This document shows, piece by piece, positions 34,010 through 43,504 of a stretch of 64,000 bases of DNA (positions are counted from its first letter, which is position 1; each line of letters starts with the position of its first letter). The position numbers were made by a program, and so were the translations under genes. Source of the stretch: Lachnospiraceae bacterium AC3007 (GTDB lineage Bacteria > Bacillota > Clostridia > Lachnospirales > Lachnospiraceae); assembly GCA_000621405.1 (NCBI GenBank), contig KK211271.1:186001-250000 (forward strand). Direction: 5' to 3'. The notes beneath the pieces are model-generated. The model was not told where the DNA came from. It ran no database searches and saw only the letters and a list, made by a program, of their open reading frames with translations.

Positions 34010-35056
34010 ATGACTTCAAACATCGCATCTTCTTTATTTTCATGTAACAATGATCTGATAAAAAGACCTGATCTGTTCGGGCATTCCATGTCAAAAAACA
34101 CCCGGCAGGAAGAGGATCCTTTTGAATCTGCAGATGAAGCCAGAAAAAGAAGAGCCATGATCAAGGAGCTCTTTAAAGAGGACGACGGATCAAAAGATCA
34201 GGGCGGGACGAACATCTTTGAAAAGTTATCCAGTCTGTCCGACACGGAGGATGATGATAAGGAGATAAAGAAGGCCGTCAGCTATAATTACCGGGAGGTC
34301 GCAAATAAGATACGGCAGGCAAAGACCTCTGTAAGCGCGGCACAGGCTGTCATAGCCGCAAAGCGGAAGGTCGCAGAGATAAAGCGAAAGATATCCGCAG
34401 AAGACGGAGATCCCGAAGTGCTTCAGCTCTCCTTGACCCATGCAAAAAGGATGGAGATGGCAGCAAGGAAAAAAAGGCATGACCTGGAGCTTGAAGAGCT
34501 GATAGAGCATACTTCGGCAAGAGATGATCGCATGGAAAAAGCTGAAGAAGCACGGGATCACATGAAGCAGTCCATGACAGAAGCTGCCGAAGAAGAACTT
34601 TCCGAAAAAGAAGATGCCGTATTTGAAGAAAGAATGGATATGCTTGAAGAAGCCAAAGAGGCTTCCCCGGATCTTCTTTCAAACATGAATGCCGCCATCG
34701 CCGAATACGGTGAGGACCTGCTTGAGGCACTTGAAGAACAGATGGAGCAGCTTGAATGTATGGAAGTCGTGGATCCTCACATGAGCGATGAGGACCTGAA
34801 GGATCTGAAGATAAAGCACCGCGCCGCGGAAGATAAAGCCATGATGAAAGCCGACATGGATTATCTGAAGGGTATGATAAAGCATATGCAGGATAAGACC
34901 GGAGCTGTCTCAGGCTCAGCGGCGATCCAAAGCACGGCAGGGATCGTTTCGCCTCCTGCGGGACTTCTTTTTGCCGCTGTGACTGACTATGACATAGAAG
35001 ACGCTCCGAACAACGATATCTTTTCTCCGACGACCTCTTTCATGGCCTCGATCTGA
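34010..35056 (+). CDS. Coiled-coil hypothetical protein
   Basis: A 348-residue, highly charged protein of no family I recognise. It is mostly helical with long Glu/Lys/Arg/Ala stretches (about 85-305), for example AAQAVIAAKRKVAEIKRKIS, and Met-rich segments (DLLEALEEQMEQLECMEVV). A hydrophobic patch (AGIVSPPAGLLFAAV) lies near the C-terminus. No signal peptide. GGAGG lies 8 bases before the ATG. Its last 70 bp overlap the 3' end of the aldolase gene on the opposite strand. Codon usage is like the neighbours, and the open frame is too long and biased to be chance. Confidence 0.78.
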   Translation: MTSNIASSLFSCNNDLIKRPDLFGHSMSKNTRQEEDPFESADEARKRRAMIKELFKEDDGSKDQGGTNIFEKLSSLSDTEDDDKEIKKAVSYNYREVANKIRQAKTSVSAAQAVIAAKRKVAEIKRKISAEDGDPEVLQLSLTHAKRMEMAARKKRHDLELEELIEHTSARDDRMEKAEEARDHMKQSMTEAAEEELSEKEDAVFEERMDMLEEAKEASPDLLSNMNAAIAEYGEDLLEALEEQMEQLECMEVVDPHMSDEDLKDLKIKHRAAEDKAMMKADMDYLKGMIKHMQDKTGAVSGSAAIQSTAGIVSPPAGLLFAAVTDYDIEDAPNNDIFSPTTSFMASI

Positions 35057-35832
35057 TACGGCATTAGGGCAGTGATCGTAGACGCTCCTTCTGCGAGTCC
35101 TTTTTCGATCCCGGCCCTTCCGGCCTTGTCGATATCGGTAAATATATTGATCTTGCTTACTCCCAGTTTTACAGCGGTCCTGAAATCATCGTCTGAGAGT
35201 CCGGAGCCTCCGTGCAGTACCAGAGGTATGCCGGTCCTGTCTGATATTTCTTTTATCCTGTCGAAATCAAGTTTGGGCGGAAATGCGTAATCTCCGTGAG
35301 CATTTCCGACTGCTACGGCAAGAGCATCGACGCCTGTCTTTTTCACATATTCTTCCGCAAGATCGGGATCAGTGAAATAATCGCTTGGGTTTTCAAGCTT
35401 TCCGCTTCCGGCATTATCTCCCACATGACCCAGTTCGCCTTCAACGGTCACATCCATGGCGTGGCAGATCTTTACCATCTCCTTGACCAGGCTTAAGTTT
35501 TCTTCATATTCTTTGGTGGAACAGTCATACATTATGGATGTAAATCCAAGACGCAGCGCTTCCATGCACCTTTCAAAGGTAAGCCCGTGATCGTAGTGGA
35601 CGCACACCGGCACGGATGCTTCTTTTGCCATCGGAATGAGATAGCCTGCTACATCCTTTAACTCCATAAAGGGAAGAAGTATCTCAGCCGTGCCTACTAT
35701 CACAGGAGATCTCAGCTCTTCCGCAGTCTCGATGACGGCGCGTGCCATTTCAAGATTCACTGCATTGAAAAAACCTACACCGTATTTCTCTTCTTTTGCT
35801 TTTTCAAGCATTTGCTTCATGTTTACAAGCAT
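34987..35832 (-). CDS. Class II ketose-bisphosphate aldolase (GatY/KbaY/FbaA type)
   Basis: A 281-residue zinc aldolase cleaving a ketose bisphosphate to DHAP and an aldehyde. Zinc ligands and active site: CVHYDHGLTF (Asp/His), VEGELGHVG, VGNAHGDY and LHGGSGL. NIFTDIDKA binds the phosphate. Whether fructose- or tagatose-bisphosphate is the substrate cannot be told. GGAGT precedes the ATG. The PfkB kinase gene lies 22 bp upstream on the same strand, so kinase and aldolase probably act in sequence. The 3' end overlaps the convergent coiled-coil gene by 70 bp. Confidence 0.92.
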   Translation of the reverse strand: MLVNMKQMLEKAKEEKYGVGFFNAVNLEMARAVIETAEELRSPVIVGTAEILLPFMELKDVAGYLIPMAKEASVPVCVHYDHGLTFERCMEALRLGFTSIMYDCSTKEYEENLSLVKEMVKICHAMDVTVEGELGHVGDNAGSGKLENPSDYFTDPDLAEEYVKKTGVDALAVAVGNAHGDYAFPPKLDFDRIKEISDRTGIPLVLHGGSGLSDDDFRTAVKLGVSKINIFTDIDKAGRAGIEKGLAEGASTITALMPYQIEAMKEVVGEKISLFGASSMS

Positions 35833-35854
35833 ACGGAATACTCCTTTATACGAG

Positions 35855-36994
35855 TCAGTTTTTCCCCCAGCCCGATCTTATCCTCTCTCTTAATTCATCA
35901 AGAGGCTTAAGGCCCGAAAGTGCATCATATGCAGATACACAGCAGGCGCCTGTGGCTGCGGCAAGCTTAATGCATTTATCGGGGTCATTTCCTTCGAGCA
36001 TGGCAGTAAGGAAAGCCGCTATGCAGGTATCGCCTGCGCCGGTTCCGGACAGGATGATGTCAGGCTTATAGGATCTTTCAAAACCTTCTTTATCTGCCCA
36101 GGCGCTTACATCAAGTCCTGTGATCTTTGGGACCTTATTTAATCCCTCAGCGCCTGCAGTCCTGTAGTACAGGCCCGGTGCGCCGCATTTCAGCATCAGG
36201 ACTCTGCATCCCATGTCCATGCAAATATCAGCCAGCGGGGCGATGTCTTTATTTACATCAAGGATCTCGGTTATATCTATTCCCCGGGCTCTTTGCTGCC
36301 AGTCATCAAATCTTTCTTTGTCGAGCATAAAGCAAAGCTCTTCTATGCTGGGAACAAAAAAGTCCGTGAGGGGGATCACTTCCTGAAGTATGCTTTTCCA
36401 GTCGGTCCTTCCCGCATCGGAATTAGGATCGACTGCAGCCATATCAAGAGAGACGGCGCATCCGTTTTCTCTGACCCTTTTAAGCAGAGAGATCAGTTCG
36501 TCGCCGTTATTTTCATACATGCGCTTCATAAGAGGAGGGTATCCGAAATGAAAAAGAGAAGCGTCCTTTAACACATCCTCCGGAATATCCGAGGCTGTAA
36601 ATGTATTGTTTGTTCCGGGACAGTGAAGAAAGATACGGTCTATGCCGGGTATCGCAAGGACTACGGAATAAGATGAAGTCTCATCCGTTGCGTGGATCAT
36701 GTGGTCGTCTGCATCATACTTTTTTAAGATGCTGCAGATCATATCGCCAAGCTCATCGGAACCTACCTTACCCATGAGCATCACGTCTGCTCCGAAAAGC
36801 TTCATGGCAAGTCCTGTGTTTGCCACGGCGCCGCCGGCAGACACTCTGACTCCCTTTGTCTCGATGAGCTTGCCGGGCATCAGTATGTCAGATATGTCTT
36901 TTTTGCCGGGATCTGGAAAAGCAGGAGTGATATCAAGGCAGATATGTCCTGCAACGATCACCTTTTTTGATGATTTTTTCTCCCTGGCATCCAT
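35855..36994 (-). CDS. PfkB-family carbohydrate kinase
   Basis: A ribokinase-fold sugar kinase of about 379 residues. The N-terminal VIVAGHICLDITP, substrate loop SAGGAVANTGLAMK and the C-terminal GTGAGDTCIAAF with the catalytic Asp are present. The frame opens at 37045 inside a REP-like repeat; I prefer the ATG at 36994, which begins the conserved domain shortly after, though no clear ribosome site precedes it. The neighbouring aldolase suggests it phosphorylates a ketose phosphate or ketose. The insert between about 215 and 265 is long for the family. Confidence 0.88.
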   Translation of the reverse strand: MDAREKKSSKKVIVAGHICLDITPAFPDPGKKDISDILMPGKLIETKGVRVSAGGAVANTGLAMKLFGADVMLMGKVGSDELGDMICSILKKYDADDHMIHATDETSSYSVVLAIPGIDRIFLHCPGTNNTFTASDIPEDVLKDASLFHFGYPPLMKRMYENNGDELISLLKRVRENGCAVSLDMAAVDPNSDAGRTDWKSILQEVIPLTDFFVPSIEELCFMLDKERFDDWQQRARGIDITEILDVNKDIAPLADICMDMGCRVLMLKCGAPGLYYRTAGAEGLNKVPKITGLDVSAWADKEGFERSYKPDIILSGTGAGDTCIAAFLTAMLEGNDPDKCIKLAAATGACCVSAYDALSGLKPLDELRERIRSGWGKN

Positions 36995-37007
36995 AGTGAT
37001 ATCACAG

Positions 37008-37050
37008 TGAGACAAAAGAACCGTCCCCCTGTCCTCACCCCTCACCCTGT
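37008..37050. repeat. REP-like element R2 (half site)
   Basis: GACAAAAGAACCGTCCCCCTGTC, the shared core of the family, is followed by CTCACCCCTCACCCTGTCAC without an opposing arm. It lies between the GH5 stop and the PfkB kinase start, so it may separate those two transcripts. Confidence 0.85.
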
Positions 37051-38081
37051 CACATCACCTTCAGTATCTCGTCTCTTACTTCATCCATCCTTGAGTCGAG
37101 CAGTCCGAAGTCCATCTCTTTATAATTCCACAGCGCCCTGCCTATCCCGTAGCGCTCAAAGCAGGAGCCTAAGACCTTCAGCCACTTCAGAGCCTCCTTC
37201 GGATCCGCATTATCTATGGCGCCGTATTCTCCGCAGTACAGAGCCACGTCTCTCTCTTCGGCGACAGCAACGGCTTCCCTGAAGCAGTCATCAAAGTATT
37301 CTTCACCGATCACTTTGTCACCGTCATAGGCGTCCATCGTCATCGCCATCTCACCGATATTCTTTTCGGTCATATCGATATATTCCTTATAGGTCAGCTC
37401 AAACGGTATCCTAAGATCCTTGTCCATGGGAGGACACATCCACGATGCACCCTGGTGGGTAAAGAGATGCGGCTCGTAGAAGTGGAAGGTATAGACCACA
37501 TTCTCATCATGCGGCTTCGCAAGATCCTTCAATGCTTCGATGCTGTTATGATGATAGCCTCCCGTTATGATCTTAATGTCCGGAGCGATCTTTCTGATGC
37601 GCTCTATGCAGCGCGTGAGGATATCATTCCAGCTGTCGGAGAATTCCTTATTCGTCACCTCATTTAAGAGTTCAAAGCACATGTGATCCTTCCTGTCGCC
37701 GTAACGGCGTGCGAACTCCTCCCAAAGCCTTATGAACCTCTCCTGAAGACCGGCGTCTTCAAATAGTCCCGACTCACCATAATGAGGATCAAAGCTGTAT
37801 CCTAAGGTCTTGTGAAGGTCGAGGATCATGTTGAGGCCGTTGTCCGTTGCCCACTTATAGGCGCGCTCAATGTACTCAAACCCTTCCTCTACGTAATCTC
37901 CGTTCGCATCCTGGACAAGCTCATAGTCCACCGGTATGCGCACATGATCCAGTCCCCATTCGCTAACCTTCTTAAAGTCGCTTTCGGTGATGAACCCGTC
38001 ATATCTCTCCTTGGTGTGATCACACTGGGACAGCCATCCTCCGAAATCCACCCCGTGCATATATCCTTCAAGCTTTTTCAT
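37050..38081 (-). CDS. GH5-family glycoside hydrolase, cytoplasmic
   Basis: A 343-residue TIM-barrel hydrolase of the cellulase family. The start GVDFGGWLSQ, HVRIPVDYE, DLHKTLGYS, acid/base Glu in CFELLNEVTN and nucleophile Glu in YCGEYGAID fit GH5. No signal peptide is present, so it should act on imported oligosaccharides rather than polymers. It lies upstream of the PfkB kinase and aldolase, suggesting a small intracellular sugar pathway, although a REP-like element intervenes. GGGGG lies 6 bases before the ATG. The subfamily and substrate cannot be told. Confidence 0.88.
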   Translation of the reverse strand: MKKLEGYMHGVDFGGWLSQCDHTKERYDGFITESDFKKVSEWGLDHVRIPVDYELVQDANGDYVEEGFEYIERAYKWATDNGLNMILDLHKTLGYSFDPHYGESGLFEDAGLQERFIRLWEEFARRYGDRKDHMCFELLNEVTNKEFSDSWNDILTRCIERIRKIAPDIKIITGGYHHNSIEALKDLAKPHDENVVYTFHFYEPHLFTHQGASWMCPPMDKDLRIPFELTYKEYIDMTEKNIGEMAMTMDAYDGDKVIGEEYFDDCFREAVAVAEERDVALYCGEYGAIDNADPKEALKWLKVLGSCFERYGIGRALWNYKEMDFGLLDSRMDEVRDEILKVM

Positions 38082-38130
38082 AATTACCCCCTGTCAGTCA
38101 AATGGTTCCGAAACTTCCTGAAAATCAACC

Positions 38131-38997
38131 TCACATACCGCCCGTAAGTTTATCAAATGCTTCGCGGTATTTTTCGATCGTCCTGTCTATCACATCCTGA
38201 GGAAGATCATAATCCGAATCCGGATTGGCCTTCAGATAATCCCTCACATACTGCTTGTCGTAGGAAGGCTCCGACTGGCCCGTCACATACTCGGATGCCG
38301 GCCAGAATCTCGAAGAATCCGGGGTCAGCATCTCATCGGCAAGGACTATTTTTCCTTCCTCATCGAGTCCGAATTCAAACTTGGTATCAGCTATTATTAT
38401 GCCGCGCGATGCAGCGTAGTCGGCGCATTTTTTATACACCGCTATCGTGGCATCCTTTATCGCCGCGGCGTATTCTTCGCCATGTCCGGGATATTCTTTC
38501 TCAAGGATCTCCACGGATCTCTCAAAGGAGATATTCTCGTCATGCTCTCCGATCTCGGCTTTTGTGGACGGAGTGTAGATTGGCTCGGGGAGTTTCTCGG
38601 ATTCCTTTAATCCCTCGGGGAGCTTTATCCCGCAGACAAGTCCCGTCTTCTTGTACGATTCCCATCCTGAGCCTGTGATATAACCTCTTACGATGCACTC
38701 TATAGGGAGCATGCGAAGCTTTTTTACGAGCATCGAGCGGTTCTTAAAGTCATCATTCCTGAAATACTCCGGCATGTCCTCTGTATCTGTCGAGATCATG
38801 TGGTTGGGTATGATGTCCTTAGTATAGTCAAACCAGAACTTTGACATCTGCGTCAGGATCCTGCCCTTGCCTGTTATCTTATTCTTTAATATGTGATCAA
38901 AGGCAGATATCCTGTCCGTAGCGACAAGTATCAGATTATCCCCGATGTCATAGATTTCTCTTACTTTCCCTTCCTTAGCGGGAGCATATTCCTTCAT
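38131..38997 (-). CDS. purC: SAICAR synthase
   Basis: Phosphoribosylaminoimidazole-succinocarboxamide synthase, 288 residues from the chosen start. The motifs AKEGKVREIYDIG, ATDRISAFD, ECIVRGYITGSGW, and IIIADTKFEFGLDEEG with DEMLTPDSSRFWP are all present. The frame opens at 39012, but its first codons (ATGGAGGTC) contain the GGAGG that serves the ATG at 38997, 8 bases away. It is the long form of PurC. It is isolated from the other purine genes of the window at 0-1.2 kb. Confidence 0.95.
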   Translation of the reverse strand: MKEYAPAKEGKVREIYDIGDNLILVATDRISAFDHILKNKITGKGRILTQMSKFWFDYTKDIIPNHMISTDTEDMPEYFRNDDFKNRSMLVKKLRMLPIECIVRGYITGSGWESYKKTGLVCGIKLPEGLKESEKLPEPIYTPSTKAEIGEHDENISFERSVEILEKEYPGHGEEYAAAIKDATIAVYKKCADYAASRGIIIADTKFEFGLDEEGKIVLADEMLTPDSSRFWPASEYVTGQSEPSYDKQYVRDYLKANPDSDYDLPQDVIDRTIEKYREAFDKLTGGM

Positions 38998-39049
38998 TAT
39001 CCTGACCTCCATTATTGATTATCGATCCGGCGCCCGTGATGTACATCAT

Positions 39050-41917
39050 CTACAGGAGCCTCTTTTCAATCTGATGAATGATGAACGCTATATATGGTAT
39101 CAGATAAAGCGCGATCACGAAAGCCCCGAAAAGAAATGCGAGAACATAGGCGCTCACTTCCTCCGCAGCCCGCACTCTCATGGGGTACAGAGCACACAGC
39201 GCTATCGCAAAAAAGATGAAGATCGATATCATGATGCCGACCCTCAGTCCTGCAGGCGAGAAATCAAGAGTTATATGATCTTCACCCTCCGTGAGCGGGA
39301 TCGCCATGAAGACATCCGATACATTGATGATCTCTGCCTTCGCGCCGTTTATCTTTGCAGTATATCCATCGTCATATGCCAGCGGGATCAGCGCATACTC
39401 TCCGTCATGGGCCTGAATCGTGATATCGAGTCCATGATGACGGACATTGATCTCCTCCGCTTCTCCGGAATAACTGCTGCAAAGACTTTCAAGCTTATCC
39501 ACGTCGAACTCAAAAAACCTTGTATCCCCGTCGTAGTCCCCTTCTATCTCAACGTCCTTATCCTCATGTATGCCGAGGAAGAGCGCCGCGCTGTTGAACC
39601 ACGCAGGATAAGACGTGCCGCCCGGATCTCCTATATCAGGGACCGGTACGACCCTTCCGTCAAGCATAAGCTCCGTGAAGGATCCACCGTACAGATACAG
39701 CGCCTTTTTCCCGTCCGCATGGAAGGATCCGCTCCTTACATCCTCAGTGATATCCCTTACTATCTGATCCTTCGATTCCTTTTCATCCGGGGAAAGAAAA
39801 CCGTACGCAGCATTTGTGGCATCGCAGAAATCCTTCCCCGCAAGCGGATCCAGAAGAGATGCCTCATCAGCTGTCGTCTTCATGATAAAGGGCAGGGTGT
39901 ACTTATTCTTCAGCAAAGTATAATCACCGCTTAAGCCCTCCTGCTCCCACGCTTCCTCCGTGTACAGTTCCGGGCTTACAGTCACTGTCTCGGTCACGTG
40001 CAGCATCGCATCGGAAAGAAGAGAACCTCCACAGTCCAGTATCCTCATGAAATGAGCCCCGTATCCCAGCGCTATGGCAGAATCCATCTGAGGTCTCGGT
40101 ACCGTATTGGCCCACCCTCCGACGGTGGCTCTTCTAAGGACAAATCCGTAATTGGTATTGAGCGTCGTATCGGGATTCTTGATCCTGTCGATCCTGCTCT
40201 CGCTTATCCCAAGCTCATCCGAGAGGGTCTGAGCGGTCACGACATAGTCTCCCGACTGCTCCGGATCCGAAGAATATCTGTCGGTAAAATTCGGCTGTCC
40301 GTATCCGATAAAAGATGTCAGCGCAAGCTCCATGATCAGGACCGGAGCTGCATAGGCAGGTCTTTTTATGATCGCGAAAAGAACAAAATAAACGAGAGCA
40401 AGGATCAGCGCAAATATGACCCACGCATTAAAAAGATCCTTTATCTCCCACACTCCGTGGCCGGTATAATAAAAGATCAGGGCCGTATCGCAGGCTGCCG
40501 CTGCGATCCCAAATGTGGCAAGTATCGGTCTGCTGTTGCGGGAAATACTGATCCCGCCTGATCCCGGCGCTTTCTTACCGCCTGTCGGATCCATCTCCGT
40601 ACCGCCTGATCCCGGCGCTTCCTTACCGGCTTCCCCGGTATCTGCCTCTGTCTCAAATCTTCCGGCATAATACGCCGCCGTTGTCAGGAGAACTATCGGT
40701 ATCAGATATCCGCATCTTATCGGATAGTGATAGTAAGTCCCCATGTGCCAGAGCAGATTGATCGATTCGAATACTATGAGCGCGGTGGGATACATGCAGA
40801 ATAAAAAGAAGAAAAGCGTCACCCTTATCTCACGCCTGAAATGAACCATTCCGCAGATCAGTATGACGATCGCAAAAATACTACCCGAGAGCAGCCACCA
40901 TTTGATATAGTACATGTCCGCGCCTATGGCCCAGAGGATATCATGAAGTGTCGAAAAGAGTCCGCCCGAAAGATTCGAGTTGAATCTGGAACTCTTCATC
41001 ATCTGGCAGGCGGCGGGGATCAGCATGAAAGAAGAAAGTCCTATGCCCGCAAATGTCCCAAGGCCGAGTCGGAGCGAGGCGCTGCCGACGGCCCGTGCTC
41101 TCCTCTTCTTCTTTTCAGCCCTGTCAATGACGATATCAGATGCGGCATCTTCCTCTGAGTCTTCCCGCGACTCATCCGTGCCCGAAAGCAGAAAGATATA
41201 AGTTCCCGATACAAGCAGGATAAAGATGAGATTCATAAAAGCCATATAGTAGCCGAGTCCCGTCATATATCCGGTCATGAGAGCATAGATCAGGACCGGG
41301 TTTTTAAGAGCCCTTTTGATCCGGTCCGCCCTCCTGATCTCACCGTCTGCCTGTGAGGAAGCGCCTCCTTCCGCCGCGGAATGCTCCCGCCCCTTCAGCA
41401 CGCCGTGCAATGTCATGAGATACAGCGGCATAAGAGCTGCGGTATCAAGGTATGTCGGTATGGTGTAGTGAGTGAGAGTGAATCCCGTAAGACCGTAGGA
41501 CAGTGCAAAAAGCATCCTGTAGGATCTCGGTGTGTCGGTTACGCGCCCCAGAAAAAGATCCATGTTGAAGGCCATGAAGAAAAGATGCAGTCCCATGAAG
41601 ATGGAAAGGGACTTCATCACAGCGCTTCTTTTTACTAAGAGAAAAAAGAGATTGAATACCGAGATGTTCCACTGGATGGAACTTCCCATGGAAAGATTCT
41701 GCGCCTCATCTATGTACCAGGAATAAAAGAGGCCGCCCTTTCCGTGGAGGAAATCCCATATATGATAATAAAGCGGGGCATTGGTCTGCCCCATGTCGTA
41801 GTAATCGATGCGCAGAGATCCAAACGGGAATATCCCCTTTGCGAGCAGGACTCCCGAGAAGATCAAAAGCGTAAGGAAAGCAGGGATTAAAGCTTCTTTT
41901 ATCCTGTCCTTTGTCAT
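39050..41917 (-). CDS. YfhO family membrane protein (predicted GT-C glycosyltransferase)
   Basis: A 955-residue protein with about 12-14 membrane helices, an N-terminal LRIDYYDMGQTNAPLYY containing the acidic residues of the first loop, and SLIDYYDMGQ-like features of the YfhO family, which glycosylates lipoteichoic acid or other envelope polymers from lipid-linked sugars. Large extracellular C-terminal domain (about 560-900) and final helices (VGIMISIFIFFAIALC). A small in-frame duplication (KEAPGSGG / KKAPGSGG) lies in a loop near 435-450. It starts 4 bp after the small export protein gene. Confidence 0.87.
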   Translation of the reverse strand: MTKDRIKEALIPAFLTLLIFSGVLLAKGIFPFGSLRIDYYDMGQTNAPLYYHIWDFLHGKGGLFYSWYIDEAQNLSMGSSIQWNISVFNLFFLLVKRSAVMKSLSIFMGLHLFFMAFNMDLFLGRVTDTPRSYRMLFALSYGLTGFTLTHYTIPTYLDTAALMPLYLMTLHGVLKGREHSAAEGGASSQADGEIRRADRIKRALKNPVLIYALMTGYMTGLGYYMAFMNLIFILLVSGTYIFLLSGTDESREDSEEDAASDIVIDRAEKKKRRARAVGSASLRLGLGTFAGIGLSSFMLIPAACQMMKSSRFNSNLSGGLFSTLHDILWAIGADMYYIKWWLLSGSIFAIVILICGMVHFRREIRVTLFFFLFCMYPTALIVFESINLLWHMGTYYHYPIRCGYLIPIVLLTTAAYYAGRFETEADTGEAGKEAPGSGGTEMDPTGGKKAPGSGGISISRNSRPILATFGIAAAACDTALIFYYTGHGVWEIKDLFNAWVIFALILALVYFVLFAIIKRPAYAAPVLIMELALTSFIGYGQPNFTDRYSSDPEQSGDYVVTAQTLSDELGISESRIDRIKNPDTTLNTNYGFVLRRATVGGWANTVPRPQMDSAIALGYGAHFMRILDCGGSLLSDAMLHVTETVTVSPELYTEEAWEQEGLSGDYTLLKNKYTLPFIMKTTADEASLLDPLAGKDFCDATNAAYGFLSPDEKESKDQIVRDITEDVRSGSFHADGKKALYLYGGSFTELMLDGRVVPVPDIGDPGGTSYPAWFNSAALFLGIHEDKDVEIEGDYDGDTRFFEFDVDKLESLCSSYSGEAEEINVRHHGLDITIQAHDGEYALIPLAYDDGYTAKINGAKAEIINVSDVFMAIPLTEGEDHITLDFSPAGLRVGIMISIFIFFAIALCALYPMRVRAAEEVSAYVLAFLFGAFVIALYLIPYIAFIIHQIEKRLL

Positions 41918-41921
41918 CTTA

Positions 41922-42452
41922 TCAGCCGGCCACTATCCCGAATGCGGATACACCCGCGATGGAAAGGGTCATCATGATGATGCCTGCAAGAAGGACGCCC
42001 ACCATGGCCGCTACCACCGTCTCCTTGAACTTCATATCGAGTATCGATGCAGCAAGAGTGCCTGTCCATGCTCCGGTTCCGGGAAGCGGGATGCCTACGA
42101 AAAGAGCCAGAGCCACGAAAAGACCTCTGCCGGCCTTGGCCTGAAGCTTCTGTCCGCCCTTCTCTCCCTTTTCCAGGCAGAAAGTGAAAAAGCCGCCTAT
42201 GACAGGCTTATCCTTGCCCCATTCAAGAACCTTTCTTGCAAAAAGATAAATGATGGGGACAGGCAGCATATTGCCCACTATTGCTACGGCAAATGTCATG
42301 ACCACATGAGGCACGGTATCCGTTAGCCCCATCACGGCAGCGATCGGTATCGCACCCCTGAGCTCTATGAGCGGTACCATGGACACAAAGAAAACCACCA
42401 GATACCTTGCCACTATCGATGTCCCTGCAAGAGACGCAAAAAAAGTGCTCAT
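41922..42452 (-). CDS. Small multidrug export family membrane protein (COG2426 type)
   Basis: A 176-residue protein with four to five hydrophobic helices and the conserved SMVPLIELRGAIP and GIPLPGTGAWTGTLAA motifs of the Sm_multidrug_ex family. Despite the family name, substrates are unproven. The ATG overlaps the hisC stop (ATGA), so it is translationally coupled to hisC, and yfhO follows 4 bp later. Confidence 0.9.
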   Translation of the reverse strand: MSTFFASLAGTSIVARYLVVFFVSMVPLIELRGAIPIAAVMGLTDTVPHVVMTFAVAIVGNMLPVPIIYLFARKVLEWGKDKPVIGGFFTFCLEKGEKGGQKLQAKAGRGLFVALALFVGIPLPGTGAWTGTLAASILDMKFKETVVAAMVGVLLAGIIMMTLSIAGVSAFGIVAG

Positions 42453-43504
42453 TTTCCTGTTATCTCCTTTATCGTGCTTATGAATATGCTCATCTGCTCA
42501 TCGGTTCCCATCGAGATGCGCAGATGATCCGTTATCCTCTTTTTGTTAAAGTGCCTCACATAGATCCCGCGGTTCTTTAATTCCTCAAATATCGTGCCGG
42601 CATCATATCCTGCCGGAGGTGAAGCAAATAAAAAGTTCGTATCGGAAGGGAGGACATCCCAGCCGAGTTCTTTCAGTTCTTCAGCCGTCTTCTGCCTTGT
42701 AGCGACAGTTTTCCCTACGATCTCCCTGAAGTACTCCTCATCTTCAACCGCTGCTTTTCCTGCCGCGATGGACGGGGAATTAAGCGTGTAGGAATTCACG
42801 GAATACTTTACGTCGTTCAGATATTTTATCAGCTTTTCGCAGCCGAAGCAGTAGCCTATCCTCATTCCGGCCAGGGCTCTGGATTTGGACATGGTCCTCA
42901 CAACGATCAGATTATCGTAGTCCTCTATCAGAGGCAGCACGCTCTCTCCGCCAAAATCGATATAAGCTTCATCTACCACGACTACGGAATCTCTGTTGTT
43001 CTTTATTATCTCCTCTAGGAGATCTCTTCCGGATGAAATGCCTGTCGGCGCATTGGGATTGGCGATGACTATGCCGCCGTTTTCTCCCATATAATCTTCC
43101 GCCCTGATCCTGAAGTCCTTATCCAGCTCTTTTGTGATATAGGGTATGCGGTATACTTCCGCCCATACATCGTAAAATGAATATGTGATGTCCGGAAATA
43201 AGACCGGCTTATCGCCCGCAAAAAACGTCAAAAAGCACATGGACAGTACATCGTCCGAGCCCGTGCCGGCAAAGACTTCCGTCGGCTTCACTCCGTAATA
43301 CGAAGCAAGGGAATCGATAAGATCCGACATCTCGGGATCCGGATAGAGCCTGAGGCCTTTCCAGTCGAAAGAATGCATTTCATTAAGTACCTTGGGTGAA
43401 GGCGGGTAGGGACATTCATTCGTATTGAGTTTCAGTACCTTGTTCCTCGGCTGCTCGCCGGGAATATAAGGCACGACCTTTCTTATATTGTCCTCAAGAC
43501 TCAT
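42449..43504 (-). CDS. hisC: Histidinol-phosphate aminotransferase
   Basis: A 351-residue PLP aminotransferase with VPYIPGEQPRN and KLNTNECPYPPSP at the N-terminus, GTGSDDVLSM, NPNAPTGI, VVDEAYIDFG, PLP lysine in RTMSKSRALAGMRIG, and the C-terminal VRHFNKKRITDHLRISMGT. These are typical of HisC. The ATG overlaps the malic enzyme stop. It complements hisH and hisF found 38 kb away. Confidence 0.94.
   Translation of the reverse strand: MSLEDNIRKVVPYIPGEQPRNKVLKLNTNECPYPPSPKVLNEMHSFDWKGLRLYPDPEMSDLIDSLASYYGVKPTEVFAGTGSDDVLSMCFLTFFAGDKPVLFPDITYSFYDVWAEVYRIPYITKELDKDFRIRAEDYMGENGGIVIANPNAPTGISSGRDLLEEIIKNNRDSVVVVDEAYIDFGGESVLPLIEDYDNLIVVRTMSKSRALAGMRIGYCFGCEKLIKYLNDVKYSVNSYTLNSPSIAAGKAAVEDEEYFREIVGKTVATRQKTAEELKELGWDVLPSDTNFLFASPPAGYDAGTIFEELKNRGIYVRHFNKKRITDHLRISMGTDEQMSIFISTIKEITGK

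Noticed and set aside
37000-37045. Upstream start of the PfkB kinase at 37045
   Set aside because: The extra residues would be encoded by the REP-like repeat core, and the conserved domain begins after the ATG at 36994.
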